A DNA stretch of 64,000 nucleotides from Mactra quadrangularis (lineage: Eukaryota; Mollusca; Bivalvia; Venerida; Mactridae), in contig CM046295.1 in the NCBI GenBank assembly GCA_025267735.1, positions 9,695,270-9,759,269 of the forward strand, in the 5' to 3' direction. Made by a program: the position numbers and the translations under genes. This document shows positions 10,920 to 22,924 of this stretch, in pieces; positions within the stretch are counted from its first letter, which is position 1, and each line of letters opens with the position of its first letter. Below the pieces are notes generated by a model, which saw only the letters and a list, made by a program, of their open reading frames with translations, was not told the DNA's origin and made no database searches.

Positions 10920-11268
10920 AATATCTTTCCTTGATAAAATCTGAAGCAATCCAATTGGTAAGTAGGTCCTTAAAGTTGAAATCCTCAGATTTTATCTTTG
11001 AAGTCCTATGTGAGGATAACAAACTATTTCATCAATTTCCTTCTTGTTAATTAAGATATTAACAGAAGTGATGACATTTAGGTAGTTCTTAACCCTAATA
11101 ATACTAAGCTTGATTTTCAAACACATTAAAAGATTCACAAAAAAGTTATTTAAGATTAATTTTGGCAAATTGTCATTGAAAAGTAAGGGTAAAATCCAAA
11201 TAATCCAACTAATTGGACCTACCTATTTGAAGAGTCTACAAGGGGAAATAATTGACTAAAGTCCCTTA
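10920..11268 (+). repeat. 5'-truncated GGGACTTAAGTCAG MITE
   Basis: Matches 40700-41053 of copy 2, but the first terminus and about 90 bp of upstream sequence present in copy 2 are missing here. The right terminus GACTAAAGTCCCTTATT is intact. Confidence 0.7.
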
Positions 11269-12170
11269 TTGTTTTCCAGAAGTATATCAAGATTTATCAG
11301 TGAAATAAAGGTCGATATTCCACTGTTTTAAAACAATGAAAATAAATTTGTTATTTCCACTGATAAAAATTCCAGTTTGAAGTATATACTAAACAGAAAA
11401 TTTCTTTATTTCGATGTAATATCTATTTATTACATTCGTGAAAGAAAACTCAGTCATACACCGAAATAAACAAATATCATCTATTTATTTTGAAATGATT
11501 TATCGTTGTGCAAGAGTTTTTTTGTGATGATTCCTTTTCAATCTCCGTGAACGAATATCCTACAGGCCGCTGTCGTTTAAATTTCTTATGGTCGCTCCAT
11601 GGGTCACGTCGAGATGACCTTCGTGTCAACCAATCAATTGGTAGTTTTCAACTAGACGAAACACAATTAACAATATCTTGATTTCGTTATTTCTAATATT
11701 AGACCAATGTTTGCGAGGTAATTTGACCGCGGTTTTATTCACAGGCTGTGATTGGACTTATCAAATTGCGTGACGTAGATAATATAAACAAATAAACTAA
11801 CATAATGCTTGCGTCATTAATATAATAATGAGGAAGGGTCACCTAAACACTCATATCAAAATAGCCAGATCTTAAATTAGCGAGCAGGTAAGATGAGAAT
11901 TTTAGATTGGGTTTTGATCAGAGAAGGTTCTTAGTTAAGTAGCTTTGAAGTTGCTGTTATGAAAAAGACATTCACAGATTATTCTTGTTGAGGGTTTTGT
12001 TTGTCAGGTGGTTATTTTACAAATATGATACATGTTCATGTTCAGTCGACTTTACAATTTTGTACGATAACTTCTGATCATTGATATCATCCTCAGGCAG
12101 GCGATCCCTCACTGTATCCATTTACACCTGGGTGGAGTGGAACAATTGTAGTGAAATTTCTTGCTCAAAG
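11269..12170. other. Duplicated non-coding stretch
   Basis: Conserved with 41054-42003 in copy 2. A local inverted pair (TTATCAGTGAAATAA near 11295 and TTATTTCCACTGATAA near 11355) is present. No gene was seen. Confidence 0.45.
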
Positions 12171-12232
12171 TAGGGTTCGAACTCAGGACCTACAGACCCT
12201 CAGCGCTCGTCCTACCACTGGACTACTGCTCC
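12171..12232 (-). repeat. tRNA-like SINE head relic
   Basis: The minus strand reads GGAGCAGTAGTCCAGTGGTA, then a B box (GAGTTCGAACCC). The D-arm and T-arm motifs are tRNA-like but the acceptor stem does not form. Copy 2 equivalent: 42004-42066. Confidence 0.55.
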
Positions 12233-12382
12233 AACATTCATGAAAACAGTTTTATTATAATCTCCAAACATACTACACTACAAGGAATAAATTTACAAAA
12301 AAAAAATAATTGAAATATAAGGATTTTATTCAATTTCATTTGCCTGTATTTGTATTATAATGATTGTAACAATTCAATAGTA

Positions 12383-12776
12383 TAGTCCAACAGAATTAAC
12401 CTGAGCTTGATCTACCTTATTACAATAATTACGCACTTCACTTACATCAAATCGTGAGTTTCCGTATTGTGTATATGGCCATACACGTGTTTTTAACAAC
12501 CGATGTGACTACAAATCAATTTGTTAAAAGTGGAATGTTATTGTACTTTTAATTTTGGACACATTAGTTTTTTAGGTAAAAAGTAAGTCAGCAATATTAT
12601 GGAACAGATTCAAAGTATTTATTTTTTTGAAAACAACATTAATTGTCCAGTACGTGTATTTTGCCGAAAGCATCCGATGAAGCGCGATTTACAAACGAAG
12701 ACAAAAATAGACTGCAAATACTGAGTTTAATATATTCTTGCATAAAGGTCAAGCTCAGGTTAATTCAGTTGGACTA
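12383..12776. mobile_element. 394-bp Tc1/mariner-type MITE, copy 1 only
   Basis: The ends TAGTCCAACAGAATTAACCT and its near-perfect reverse complement at 12757-12776 form TIRs of about 28 bp. TA is duplicated at 12381-12382 and 12777-12778. Copy 2 of the segmental duplication has the uninterrupted site with a single TA at 42222-42223, so this is a clean insertion. No coding capacity. Confidence 0.92.
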
Positions 12777-13335
12777 TATCAATATACAAAACCTTCTTAA
12801 GTTGTTAGACAAATAAAAGTTATCGTCATGTCCAACTTTTAGGCCCATGCATTATCTCAAGTAGATACTCGTTTAACAATAGACAAGTATAGGGGTACAT
12901 TCTTTAAACGGCCATATCTCTTTTATCTTTAAGATGTCAAAGTTTGTTCAAATGATGTTAAAAAGTTTAAACTTTTTTATTTCACATGTCATGGTTGTTT
13001 TTTATATTTTTTGCTTTGTTTTAAGGTGGTATTTTATAACTCACGTTACCCAATTGTATAAGAAGGAAAAGAATTACCCATGCATATATCAGTATAAATA
13101 GTGACCGATCAACAGTTCACACGGAAATCATAAAGATACAAGTGTTCAGTAGCTAAAATAGATAATATGGTAGCCGTTAAATTAACCACAATTATGTTGT
13201 CACGGCGTTGAATCCAGTAAAACAAATAGAATCCTTATGTGCATTGTTTCAGTTACTTTTCATCAAATGACAAAATCAGCCAAAAGAAGTCTTGTACAGA
13301 ATTTAAATACAAAGGGCCGCTTTTGTCAATATTAT

Positions 13336-13402
13336 ATGGGCGGATGTGGCCCAGTGGTTAATCATTACATAGCCAGCTCCGCGTTGGATCGAATCCCAGC
13401 CA
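13336..13402 (+). repeat. tRNA-like SINE head relic
   Basis: GATGTGGCCCAGTGGTTAAT resembles a D-arm region and TGGATCGAATCCCAGCC a B box and T arm. Copy 2 equivalent is 42784-42850. The small open frame over both copies is explained by this relic. Confidence 0.5.
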
Positions 13403-13762
13403 AAACTTTCCTCATTATTCATTGAGCACAAAGCTTTATTTAACTAACTCAGTATTGAGGGTACCAGGGCGAATACTCGAAAGGGGTACATGTACTCTAA
13501 TTTGTAAAATGTTGTGAGGCAGCATCATACGTTGTAAGAGAGTGTGTACCATATGACATTTTATTAAATTAGATTTCAAATATAATTACATTTCATTATA
13601 TTTATTGATACATGTAGTATTTGACAACATTAAACATGCACCTCATTAGTTTCCGTATCGATTTACGGCTTATAGTTCGCATACATTCGTCAAGTTTCGT
13701 TGCTTTAATGAGTGACAATACAATGTATAGATGAAAAAGTAACGATCGTATTATATCAAATG

Positions 13763-13830
13763 GTTTGTGGTGCAGAGGTATAGTACTGACTTGTCAATCG
13801 AGATACCCAGGGTTCGATTTCCGCACAAGT
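13763..13830 (+). repeat. Degenerate tRNA-like sequence
   Basis: TTTGTGGTGCAGAGGTATAG begins a tRNA-like stretch ending GGGTTCGATTTCCGCACAAG. TTGTG and CACAA could pair as part of an acceptor stem, but the anticodon stem around TTGTCAA is mismatched. Probably a tRNA-derived SINE head. Copy 2 equivalent is 45929-45996. Confidence 0.45.
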
Positions 13831-14621
13831 TGTTATTTTTTGTAATTTCGCAAACACTATGACTTACTTATTACTTATACTAATATAATTAATAACTAAA
13901 TACTGGATATTAATTATACATCATTTAACAAAATTTGTTGTCTCTTTATTTTCATACTTTTTCCTTTATTTATATTTTGATTATAATTTTGTGACATGGT
14001 TAAAGACTGAAGGACTTTTAATAAATGTGTGTAATATACTTTCGCTCTGGTTTTTTTAATCATGGAATCCGTGCGCCATCGTGTTGACAAGTATTTGTCA
14101 TGTGGAGAATATTACGTACAAAATAGGAGTTCACTCCCCCTCGTAAGGAGTAAAAATTTGTGATTGGGTTTGTTCCCTTTACACCAGATTTTAGAGTTTA
14201 AAATTAATAGATCTATAAATCGATAGTGTGCAGTGTCATAATCCGATAGAAAATCGATATAATAAAGATGATGTCTAAATTATATAGGACACCCATGGTG
14301 TCACACTAACTGATAAGATCGGACAATAGATTAGTATATGTGATTGAGCAAAATATTTTCATGATAATTTTTGAAAAAAAAACTAGAAGCCAATGCTATA
14401 CTATGATACATGTATTAGCGTTGTTGACAGGGGGGGGAGTTGGACGTTATGCTAATACTTAAAATATACTTTCAAAATACTGAAATATTCAGATTTCGTA
14501 TTTCAATTACATAGCTAGATCAAACTCAAAATACTGATATCATTATTAATACTGAAAAATTTCATCCATGCGTTGAAGTTTGTGCTCTAATAATAAAACA
14601 TGTATATTTCTGCAGTAAATT

Positions 14622-14986
14622 AGGAACTTAAGTCAGTTATCTTTCCCTGATAAAATCTGAAGCAATCCAATTGGTAAGTAGGTCCTTACAGTTGGAATCC
14701 TCAGATTTTATCATTGAATTCCTATGTAAGGGTAACAAAATATTTCATCTAATATCTTTCTTGTTAATGAACATATTAACAGAAGTGGTGGAATTTAGAT
14801 AGTTCTTTAACTGAAAAATACTAAGCTTGAATTTCAAACAAAATAAATGATATACAAAAAAGTTATTTAAGATTAAATTTGGCAAATTTACATTGAAAAG
14901 TAAGGGTAAAATCCGAGTAATCCAACTAATTAGACCTACCTATTTTGAAGAGTATACAAGGGAAATAACTGACTAAAGTCCCTTAT
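14622..14986 (+). mobile_element. Full-length 365-bp MITE with GGAACTTAAGTCAGTTAT termini
   Basis: Left end GGAACTTAAGTCAGTTATCT and right end AAATAACTGACTAAAGTCCC are inverted copies. Interior marks are TAAGTAGGTCCTTACAG and GGTAAAATCCGAGTAATCC. Other copies: 10920-11268, 25779-26148 (inverted), 33184-33500, 40686-41053, 56788-57159 (inverted) and two halves at 9880 and 39590. Confidence 0.8.
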
Positions 14987-16252
14987 TGTACCAGGGATTT
15001 TGTTTGATGCTATGTAAATCTCTGGCTTCACCAAACATAAAATATCTATAAGTTAATTAAAGAAATTGACTGGTTAGATGATCCAGTAAAAATCTGTTAC
15101 TAGTACCTTTATTACCTGGAGTTTTATTGATAAGTAAAAATTGATGATGTTCGTTCTTAGTGTAGTGCAACCTCGTTTATTAAACCAGAATTTTCTCTGA
15201 ATCATGATTTTAAAGAGCGACAAAAAAGTGTATTCATGAATATAGCATACTTTTCAGGGATTTAAGTCTTTGGTTATAAAACGGACATGTAAATTTTTGT
15301 CAATAATCGTGGTAATAAAATACACGTATTTATGCAATGTAATATAGCCGGGGGTAGACAGTAATCCTATTAGTGTCATCCTGTATAATTAAAGTTTTAT
15401 GGTTGGTGACCGCTGTATAATGACCACTTTATCATTAACACTATCAACATTAGGGGTATAATATGTATCACTGCATAATGATGATAAAATTAAAATATAC
15501 AATCATTTAATAACCTTACCATCAATATACATGTGTGTACAGTATTGTTTTAAGTGAAGCATGAATTTGATATGAAATCACGGGTATAAAATTATGAATT
15601 CAAGATTCAGTTATTTTTATTTTGAAAGGGGTCTGCATATATTGCCCCCTTCGAGGCGGCTGGTCCCACTATTCAAAAATCTAAACAACAAGCACACGAA
15701 GAAGAAACACGAATGTTAGTATGAATCAGAGTATATTTGTCCAATTCCCAAAATAAAAGTCATTTCTGTGTGAATGAAAAATAGATAAATAATATTGCTT
15801 GCGCGTTGAAAAAATCGTGCTGAAGAACTGTAATTAATTATCGTGCTTCAAATACCAAGACCACAATTAAAGCAAGAACGTATATTTTTCTTATTTTACT
15901 TAGAAATGCACTTACAAGCAAATTTATAATTTGTGAGTATCGCACATATATTTGCATGCCTAGGTATTTTCATGAAAGTGTAATCTGAAAATATTAGCTG
16001 TCGTATGTCATTCATAAAAATATTATTAAATTCAACAAATTATTTCAAACAATGGTTACAACATCAACCATTCTTTTTATAATACATGTACATAGTTGCT
16101 TTCTTTAGGCGAGTACATAACTTCAAAGACATAGATATTATCTTTGTCTGATCGCCTACACAACAATTAACGTTACCTGTAATGACCCAAGTGCGCATGT
16201 ACTTAAACGCCCGGTTTTCTTCAATTTTCTATTTTCAACGATTGTGTAACAA

Positions 16253-16660
16253 AAATGGAAGCAAGAAGTCAATATTTCATTTTAAATTTAAAACTACCGT
16301 CTTAAAGCTTATTACCCATAGATTGTGTGTATAGGAGGAAAAAAATTCAAATCTTATGCAAAAGTACGCTAATTTTCGATTGAAAATAGAAAAAATAGCA
16401 TGTCAGCAATTTTTTTACTCTATTTTTAATATGACTCATAGAAGTCAACTTTAAACTCAAATGGAAGCAAGAAGATGTTACTTAAAATAATTGAAAAATA
16501 TACCAGATTAAAGAGGATGGACTAAACTTTGTCTCAATAGGAGGAAAAATATTGGCATATTTCAATATATTGTCGAAAATTATGATAATAATATTTCTTA
16601 CTCTATATTCTATATGATAAATTTCTCTATCGATTCAACCAATATCGATTTTAACTAACT
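16253..16660 (+). repeat. Diverged two-copy tandem repeat, about 205 bp
   Basis: AAATGGAAGCAAGAAG at 16253 and 16458 starts two units, each followed by TAGGAGGAAAAA and an ACTCTAT(T)TT... stretch. The units are well diverged. Non-coding. Confidence 0.6.
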
Positions 16661-16756
16661 CAACAAGGGGGACAACTTTCGGTGGATTATCACAATAAGT
16701 TGGGTATGTAAAGCATTTACCTATTATGTTTAAATTGCAAAAACATAAAGTTAATG

Positions 16757-16817
16757 TAGGATCGAACCCGTAGCCTCTTGATCGTGAGGTGGTACGTTTT
16801 ACCACTACACCAAGTCC
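16757..16817 (-). repeat. tRNA-like SINE head relic
   Basis: The minus strand reads AGGACTTGGTGTAGTGGTAA, then CTACGGGTTCGATCCT (B box). There is no acceptor-stem pairing. Copy 2 equivalent is 46332-46395. Confidence 0.55.
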
Positions 16818-16863
16818 TAAGATGGATCTTTGTGTCCTATTACTAAACCTTAAAGTAATATAT

Positions 16864-17503
16864 TCGTGAATTTACGGAGATTTCATACGGAAATTCACGA
16901 CTATGCACACGGTGCATGTTTAATGTTGTCAAATAATATGTAATATATAATAACAAATTTACAAAAAATATGTGCATTCTAACTTATAAAGATATACAAA
17001 ATTAACTATTCCGTGTACAGTCAGTAAAACTGGTTTCACATCAATGGTACTACCGCTGTGATAATACATTTTAAGAATTATCAGAAGGGTCACAATGCCT
17101 TCCCATGACACCCGTACGAAACTTGTACGTAGAAAACGCAGCAAGTTGTTCAAGTTTCAAGTTTGTTATATTTGTTTTCGAACTATTCGAGAATTTTTGG
17201 GTTAAATGCAGCTATCTAACAGCGAGCAGTTATATGCAAAACACCTTTAAGAAAACTTGCGTTGGCGAAAGCACGGACACGAAATCGTGCTTCTATCATT
17301 AGCCATCTTTGAGTTTGTAAAGACAGCTGTCACAGAAATCCAAACAATGATGAAGAAATTGCTTTTTAACAAAAAGTTCACATGTACGTAATTTAAATTA
17401 AAAAATCCTCTTACACTATAATAAAACAATTTTATATAAAATCAATAAATCACAAAGAAAAATTATGTATTAAAATAACATAATAATCATAAAACAATCT
17501 ATA
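16864..17503. other. Duplicated non-coding stretch with small palindrome
   Basis: CGTGAATTTACG and CGGAAATTCACG near 16864-16899 form a palindrome conserved at about 46440-46475. The rest aligns with 46400-47070. Open frames at 16959-17429 have no recognisable product. Confidence 0.45.
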
Positions 17504-17505
17504 TA

Positions 17506-18681
17506 CTCGGCGTCAATGAAAACTTACCACCCTACCAACCCTTGCTTTATAGTATTAGAATTGAAGTGCAGTAAAAATTTAACGTAGACACATTTTTGGC
17601 ATACAAGTGTACTCATTGCTGCCAAAAAAATAGAAAATTGATTTACGCTGTTTGAGTCCCGGACTGCACGTGCAAAATAAGATTTTTCTGTAAGGACGAC
17701 ATGTATCTAGTAGTTTGTGTAAATCATTTGTCTCTAACGAGAGTTAGTCGACGTGTTAAGAAAAAACCCTCGTATTTTTAACTATAATTGCTGTTCAAAT
17801 GCCACGTTTAGGAGACACTTAAACGTCACCAAGTGCTCGGCATTGCTAATGCCTGGCTTTTATTACGTGAGATTGCTCGTAGCATGGGCTGCTCCCATCA
17901 AGCAATCATGAATAAGGTAAGTAGACATGAACAGACAGTCTCAGTGAGAGGTAGGTCACGTCTTGGTCGTGAAAAGTGTCGTCAGGACGTACCGATCGTC
18001 AAAATATCCTGCTGCACGCTGGCGTGGTGATAGTGTAATGGTGTGGGAAGACATTTCTTGAAGGCACAACTCCTCACTTATTGTATTACCTGGAACACTT
18101 ACTGCTCATCGTTACATTGATAATGTTCTGAGGCTAGTAGTTATTTCTTTTATTTAGACTGACGCTGACGTCAACCTTCTCCAGCAAGACAGTGCACGGC
18201 CCACTCGGCTAACGTTACACACGATTTCCTGCAGGATAATAATGACAGCACATCGCCTGACCAGCATTCAGTCCCGACTTACACCATATAATGCATCTTT
18301 GGGACCAACTTGACCGAAGGGTTTATGACGGCAGACGTCGCGTCATTATTTGCAGTAACGTATACAAGCACTGACTGAGGAGTTGGATGCAATACTAAAG
18401 TGCAGAATCCTGCGTCTGATACGGAGTATGAGACATAGATGTCAAGCTGAACTTGATGCAGAGGGAGGACATACCCGCTTCTGAGGTCCTAACTTTCTTT
18501 TTCGAGGTGGTCGTCTTGGTTTGCGGAGTAGATCCGTTTATGCTTAGCTTCTGTACTTGCAAAGAAAAATCCTATTTTCTAATATAATATTTAATATCAT
18601 GTTAGATTTTCATCTTTGTAAGTGATTTCATTTTTTTTTAAATTAGGTTCAAGTGAGTGGTAAGTTTTCATTGACGCCTAG
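17506..18681 (+). pseudogene. Decayed Tc1/mariner-like transposon, copy 1 only
   Basis: 1176-bp element with inverted ends (C)GGCGTCAATGAAAACTTA at 17509 and its reverse complement near 18676, and TA duplicated at 17504-17505 and 18682-18683. Copy 2 has the empty site (one TA at 47070-47071). The interior is a broken transposase. The helix-turn-helix part is at 17833-18000 (LLREIARSMGCSHQAIMNK, then a VRGRSRLGRE stretch matching the basic linker). Later frames resemble VMVWEDIS, LTAHRYIDNVL and a QQDSARP motif with a catalytic Asp. Frameshifts and stops break all of it, so it cannot encode an active enzyme. Tc1-type identity rests on these motifs and the TA duplication. Confidence 0.9.
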
Positions 18682-18939
18682 TACTTGAGTTAAAATTTGT
18701 TTTAAATAAAATACATATTTATCTTTAGTATAATATGAGCTCATGTACATAAAAGATCTACTACAAGGATCACAATGATTATTACACAATCATTAAATAT
18801 TCGACGGTTTTTAAATACCAAATACGTAATTTGAAAAGATAAAGGTTCTCTTATATTACGTCCATTCTGCTACAATAAATATTTGTTGTGATGGACCTTA
18901 AAGTGGAACTTTACAGTATATCATTCATGAGTTGTATTT

Positions 18940-19217
18940 ATTGGAGTTAACGCCGTATCAACACAATTTAGGCATTTCACGGCGTCCAGCGCACCTAACC
19001 TAGCTTTCCTGGACCATTGTCTATAACCAGTACTCACCTACCCTTCCACAAGGCCGGAAACTTCCCCATATTATCTAATCAATGGAGGAAAATCTACATT
19101 ATAGTTAAAATTTTCATGGAAGGGTATAACCTCCCCGGGTGGGATTCGAACCCGCACCCCCTCGGGCACGAGTATCCAAATCCCGGCGCGCTACCAACTG
19201 CGCTATCGACCCGGGTT
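18940..19217 (-). repeat. tRNA-derived SINE, family A
   Basis: The minus-strand head reads GATAGCGCAGTTGGTAGCGC (A box) then GCGGGTTCGAATCCCACC (B box). The body includes GGTTATACCCTTCCATG, and the tail ends near GATACGGCGTTAACTCC. Orthologous within the duplication to 47325-47602, so it was inserted before the duplication. Confidence 0.85.
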
Positions 19218-19808
19218 CATTTATGAGTTGAATCTAATGACAATGATTTAATATCAACATGTTATAAATATTTATTTGTTACATAGTATTCACAGTAAGC
19301 AATAATCAACAAAAAAATTGTATTTCTTTCCGTCCAAGTTGGTGTAAGATCTATTTTATTTCATCACTTTATTTCCATTCATTTTTAGGAAGTTATGAAT
19401 ACATATCATACATATGTTCAATAAGAAAGTAAAAGTATAACTTTTACATTGTATCACAGCAATCAAAGAAACAGGTTTATACATTGTTGTTTGTAAGACT
19501 GGATTAATATTTCTTTAAACATTGATAAAGATTGATAAAAAAACAAAATTAGAGATAAAATATTCTCTCATATTCCTGACGTCACTACATGTATTAACAT
19601 AATCATATCATATTTATGACAACAAATCTGAGTTTTAAACTCTTGATATTGAAAAAAGGAATAAGGACGACGGTGATGTTATAGTAAACAACTTTCATCA
19701 ATGAAATTCTCTTGATTCGGTGGAAAATATTAAGTACAGTGCTCAAAGTGGCTATTATTAATTGCAAGGTATGATATATTTAAAAATGTACAGTGTATTA
19801 TAAGGATA
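19218..19808. other. 3' flank of the TRIM-like gene, copy 1
   Basis: Downstream of the stop codon at 19809 on the minus strand, AT-rich and conserved with 47603-48191. It probably includes the 3' UTR. Possible polyadenylation signals are too many in this AT-rich DNA to choose one. Confidence 0.4.
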
Positions 19809-21282
19809 CTATTGTAAAGAGAATACTGTGAAGTTATTACTTATAAAACCAACTATTAATGTATTCCTATTTTTATCATAACATAGTGTTTGTGGAAAAA
19901 TCACACCATCTTGTCTTGTAACAATTTTTCCAATATAATCACCACCTTGACTTAACATTATAACATTGTGTGACCATTTACAACATACTAGAACATTACC
20001 TAAACCATCAGTACATACTCCCCATGCTCCACCCAATACTTTATCTGAAAACTCCCAACAAAACTTACCATTCATATCTAATGTTATTACACCACTATTA
20101 TAGTCAACAATATGAATCATACTGCGATCATCACTTATAATGACGTCACGGATATTTGAGAATGTTTTATTTCCAGACTTAATTTCAGTAAAGGATTTTA
20201 ATAATTTACCCTGTATACTATAGATATATAATTCTCTAGAACTAGCTACAAACAACATATTATTACTTATAGAAATACATTTACAATAATGTTCCATACT
20301 TAGTGTACGAGTAACAACAAGTTTATCTTTATATGATACAAACTGTATTGTATTATTATCAAGACATACAACTACACCTCCACTCTCTACTCTACACACG
20401 GACAGAGGTCCAGCATCTAATACTAATGATGATATAATGTTATAAGTTTTACTATCAACTAATTTTAACTTACTATTGCCATAGTCTGCAAGTGCTATAC
20501 AACTATCATCTATTATACATGATGACACTATGTTACATGTATATCTATCATCAGACTGTTTTATGTTATATCTAGACTTATTTACTACTTTGTATAAACC
20601 TTGTTTCTTTGATTTCTGTGATACTTTTCTAACATTACCTGTACCTATACTACTTCCGGTTGCACCAGTTGTTGTTGTTGTAGTGGGTGTAGATGTTGGT
20701 TGACTGGTTTGTTTATCTCTTAATGATGTTTTCATGGTGTCTTGATTTGCTGGAGAACTTATTACTCCTAAAGTTAGTACATTTAATAGAAAAGCTAATA
20801 TGTCAGTATTTCTACTAAAACGTGTTGTTGGCGTTTGATTCACCGTTGATCTTGAGTTAAGATCCTTGCTTCGCTTAAGTAGTGTTTTACTTAAAATGGC
20901 CAAAACAAATTTTTGTGCTAGATTTACTTGTTCAGAAACAAGGTCACTCAGGTAACGCGTTACATCGGATTTTATGTCTTTAATTGTCTTGTTGTTTTCA
21001 ATGATTGCCTGCTTACCTGTCTTGTATTTGGTTTCAAGTTCGGCCAATGTGCGTTCTTCTATTTTATTGATGGCGCCATTGATTTCTTTCCTGTATTGGT
21101 CAATGTCTTCTTTACACGCTGCTTTGCTCTTCTCATAATCTGTATCAACCTTCTCACAATCAGTTTCTAGTTGATGAATACTTTCAACAGCTTCAGTCAA
21201 ATCATCGTGAATGTTAGAAATATGTTGTTGTGGATTTCTCTCTTCAACATATTGTGGAATATAATGAGTATATTCACAAAAC
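19809..21282 (-). CDS. RING-less TRIM-like gene, copy 1, exon 2 (end of B-box 2, coiled coil, beta-propeller)
   Basis: The last exon starts after the acceptor TTTATTTTCAG (revcomp of 21283-21293) and completes the split Lys codon from exon 1. Together they predict 612 residues. Residues 123-131 (FCEYTHYIP) finish the second B-box. Residues about 145-263 are heptad-rich coiled coil (LETDCEK, YEKSKAACKEDIDQYRKEI, NKIEERTLAELETKY). Residues about 264-350 are a Ser/Thr-rich linker with a Thr run at about 322-327. Residues about 357-612 are repeated beta-strand blades (CIALADYGNSKLKLVD, LFVASSRELYIYS, MIHIVDYNSGVITLD, NVLVCCKWSHNVIML) like the NHL/YncE-type propellers of invertebrate TRIM proteins. 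Such proteins usually bind RNA or protein ligands through the propeller. No RING finger is present, so ubiquitin-ligase activity is not predicted. The blade consensus is weak, so the exact propeller class is an inference. Confidence 0.88.
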
Positions 21283-22204
21283 CTGAAAATAAAGTATATA
21301 TTTCTATAGAACTTGTCATTATTGACAAAAAATGACGGCTCCTTGATTAGAAGCCTTGCGTGCTACAAATTGAGTAAGTCGAGAAACTACACAGTAAGAA
21401 CTGACACAAGTATTGTAAAAATAAATATAATATTCTTATAGGACATGTTTATAAAAGTGTTGAAAATGTTAAACTGTGTACACTATTATAAGGTAACAGC
21501 CCTGCGTTCAGTTACAGCGAACGTTCTGTAACGTTATAAATCTATACATTACCAGCATTAAATGGTAAGAATGAGATTTGATATTCTAGGAGAAATTCAT
21601 TAATAACAAAATTGTTTTGATGTTGTAAAAGTAGGGTAGCGGGATAAAACGAACATATCAGTCCAGATTTTCACCTCAGTTAAAAATTATATTAACCCGG
21701 TTGATTCATATCAGATAATAAAATCACGCCATCAAATAACATTGGTTGTACTTTGTTCACTACGTGTATTATCAAAATTCGTATATAAACAACATACTAC
21801 ATTATGAACCTTTCATATCAACCTTCAACACTTTATAAATTTAGGACATCATATGATATTTATGATAAACTATATTTGATAAACTTTCAACCGAATTTAT
21901 ATTTATTAACAGATTACATTCGTGTTCTATAGTTCGTCCTTCAAGCGCCACAGTCATTGCTAACAAAACAACATAACACAAAATACAGAAATGTCATTAG
22001 TAATCTTTGTATGATGAATACATATTTGGTATTGCTAATAAATCTCATTAAACAATAAGTAATAGTTTGTTGGTAAATGCAATGCGTGTTTATGCCTGAA
22101 ACTCTATAAAATTTGTTGATTTTGGATGAATGTGTAGGTTTTGGTCAATTCAAATAGCCAAGTATACATTAAATTCAATTTACCAAGTTATGTGAATTTT
22201 CTCA

Positions 22205-22340
22205 GTGACATATTACTGTCCTCCATGATTAAGAATAACTGGTAGGAGGGAGAATGTCCGTAAAAATGTTTTATGTTCAAAACATAAGTAAGAGCCGCCC
22301 GGGAACTAAACCTACGACCCCTCAATCAGTTGATACAGAA
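22205..22340 (-). repeat. SINE family B, partial
   Basis: GGTAGGAGGGAGAATG and the head-like GAGCCGCCCGGGAACTAAAC are shared with 60950-61030. The tail is missing. Copy 2 equivalent: 53211-53340. Confidence 0.6.
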
Positions 22341-22924
22341 TAGTAAATCAATTGTAGACAATTGTAGACAAAAGCCAATTTTTCGCACCAATGTAGGACA
22401 ATAATTATCGTAATTAAATGATATATGCAAAAGTATTTTTAGGAATACAACATGAAATATTTAAAATTTCTGACATCATGTCAGTGATATGTTACACCTT
22501 GTTGTGACAAGTTTTCTTATTATTAACGTTTATAATGTTACATGAAGCTCCTATACAACAGATTACCTGCAAAGTTTGTTTTCTATTGCATTGTTAGAAG
22601 AATTTTAAATGTCTATAATACTTCAGCAATTGGAAGGACACCTTAACAAATTATTTAATGAACGACATATTTGAACGCAATATAGTATCATTTATTTACA
22701 ATGTAAATGCACAAAATAGCTTGTCGTACATAATTATATATTACTATATCAAATAAAGTTGAATTATTTTACCTCTAAGCATTTGTGGTTCAATACGAAT
22801 ACAATATATTCTACGACCAGTAACGTTACATGATGCATGTATTTTATGTTCCTTGTCAAATGATTGGATATAGATTAGATTGATTAGTAATTAAATCAAA
22901 TTTTGATTATGCTCACTCCATACT

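Larger units (their letters stand above)
14097..16714. other. 2.6-kb block present only in copy 1
   Basis: Copy 2 passes directly from the equivalent of 14096 to that of 16715 (near 46285). The block contains a full-length MITE (14622-14986) and a two-copy tandem repeat (16253-16660), and otherwise AT-rich sequence without a gene. No target duplication is evident at the junction, so a deletion in copy 2 is at least as likely as an insertion here. Confidence 0.75.

Noticed and set aside
13763..13830. Possible functional tRNA
   Set aside because: The acceptor pairs only partly, the anticodon stem is mismatched, and it lies among SINE relics with a decayed copy at 45929.
21545..21620. Alternative coding exon in the TRIM-like intron
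   Set aside because: Although similar to sequence near the B-box exon donor, it has no open frame with zinc ligands.
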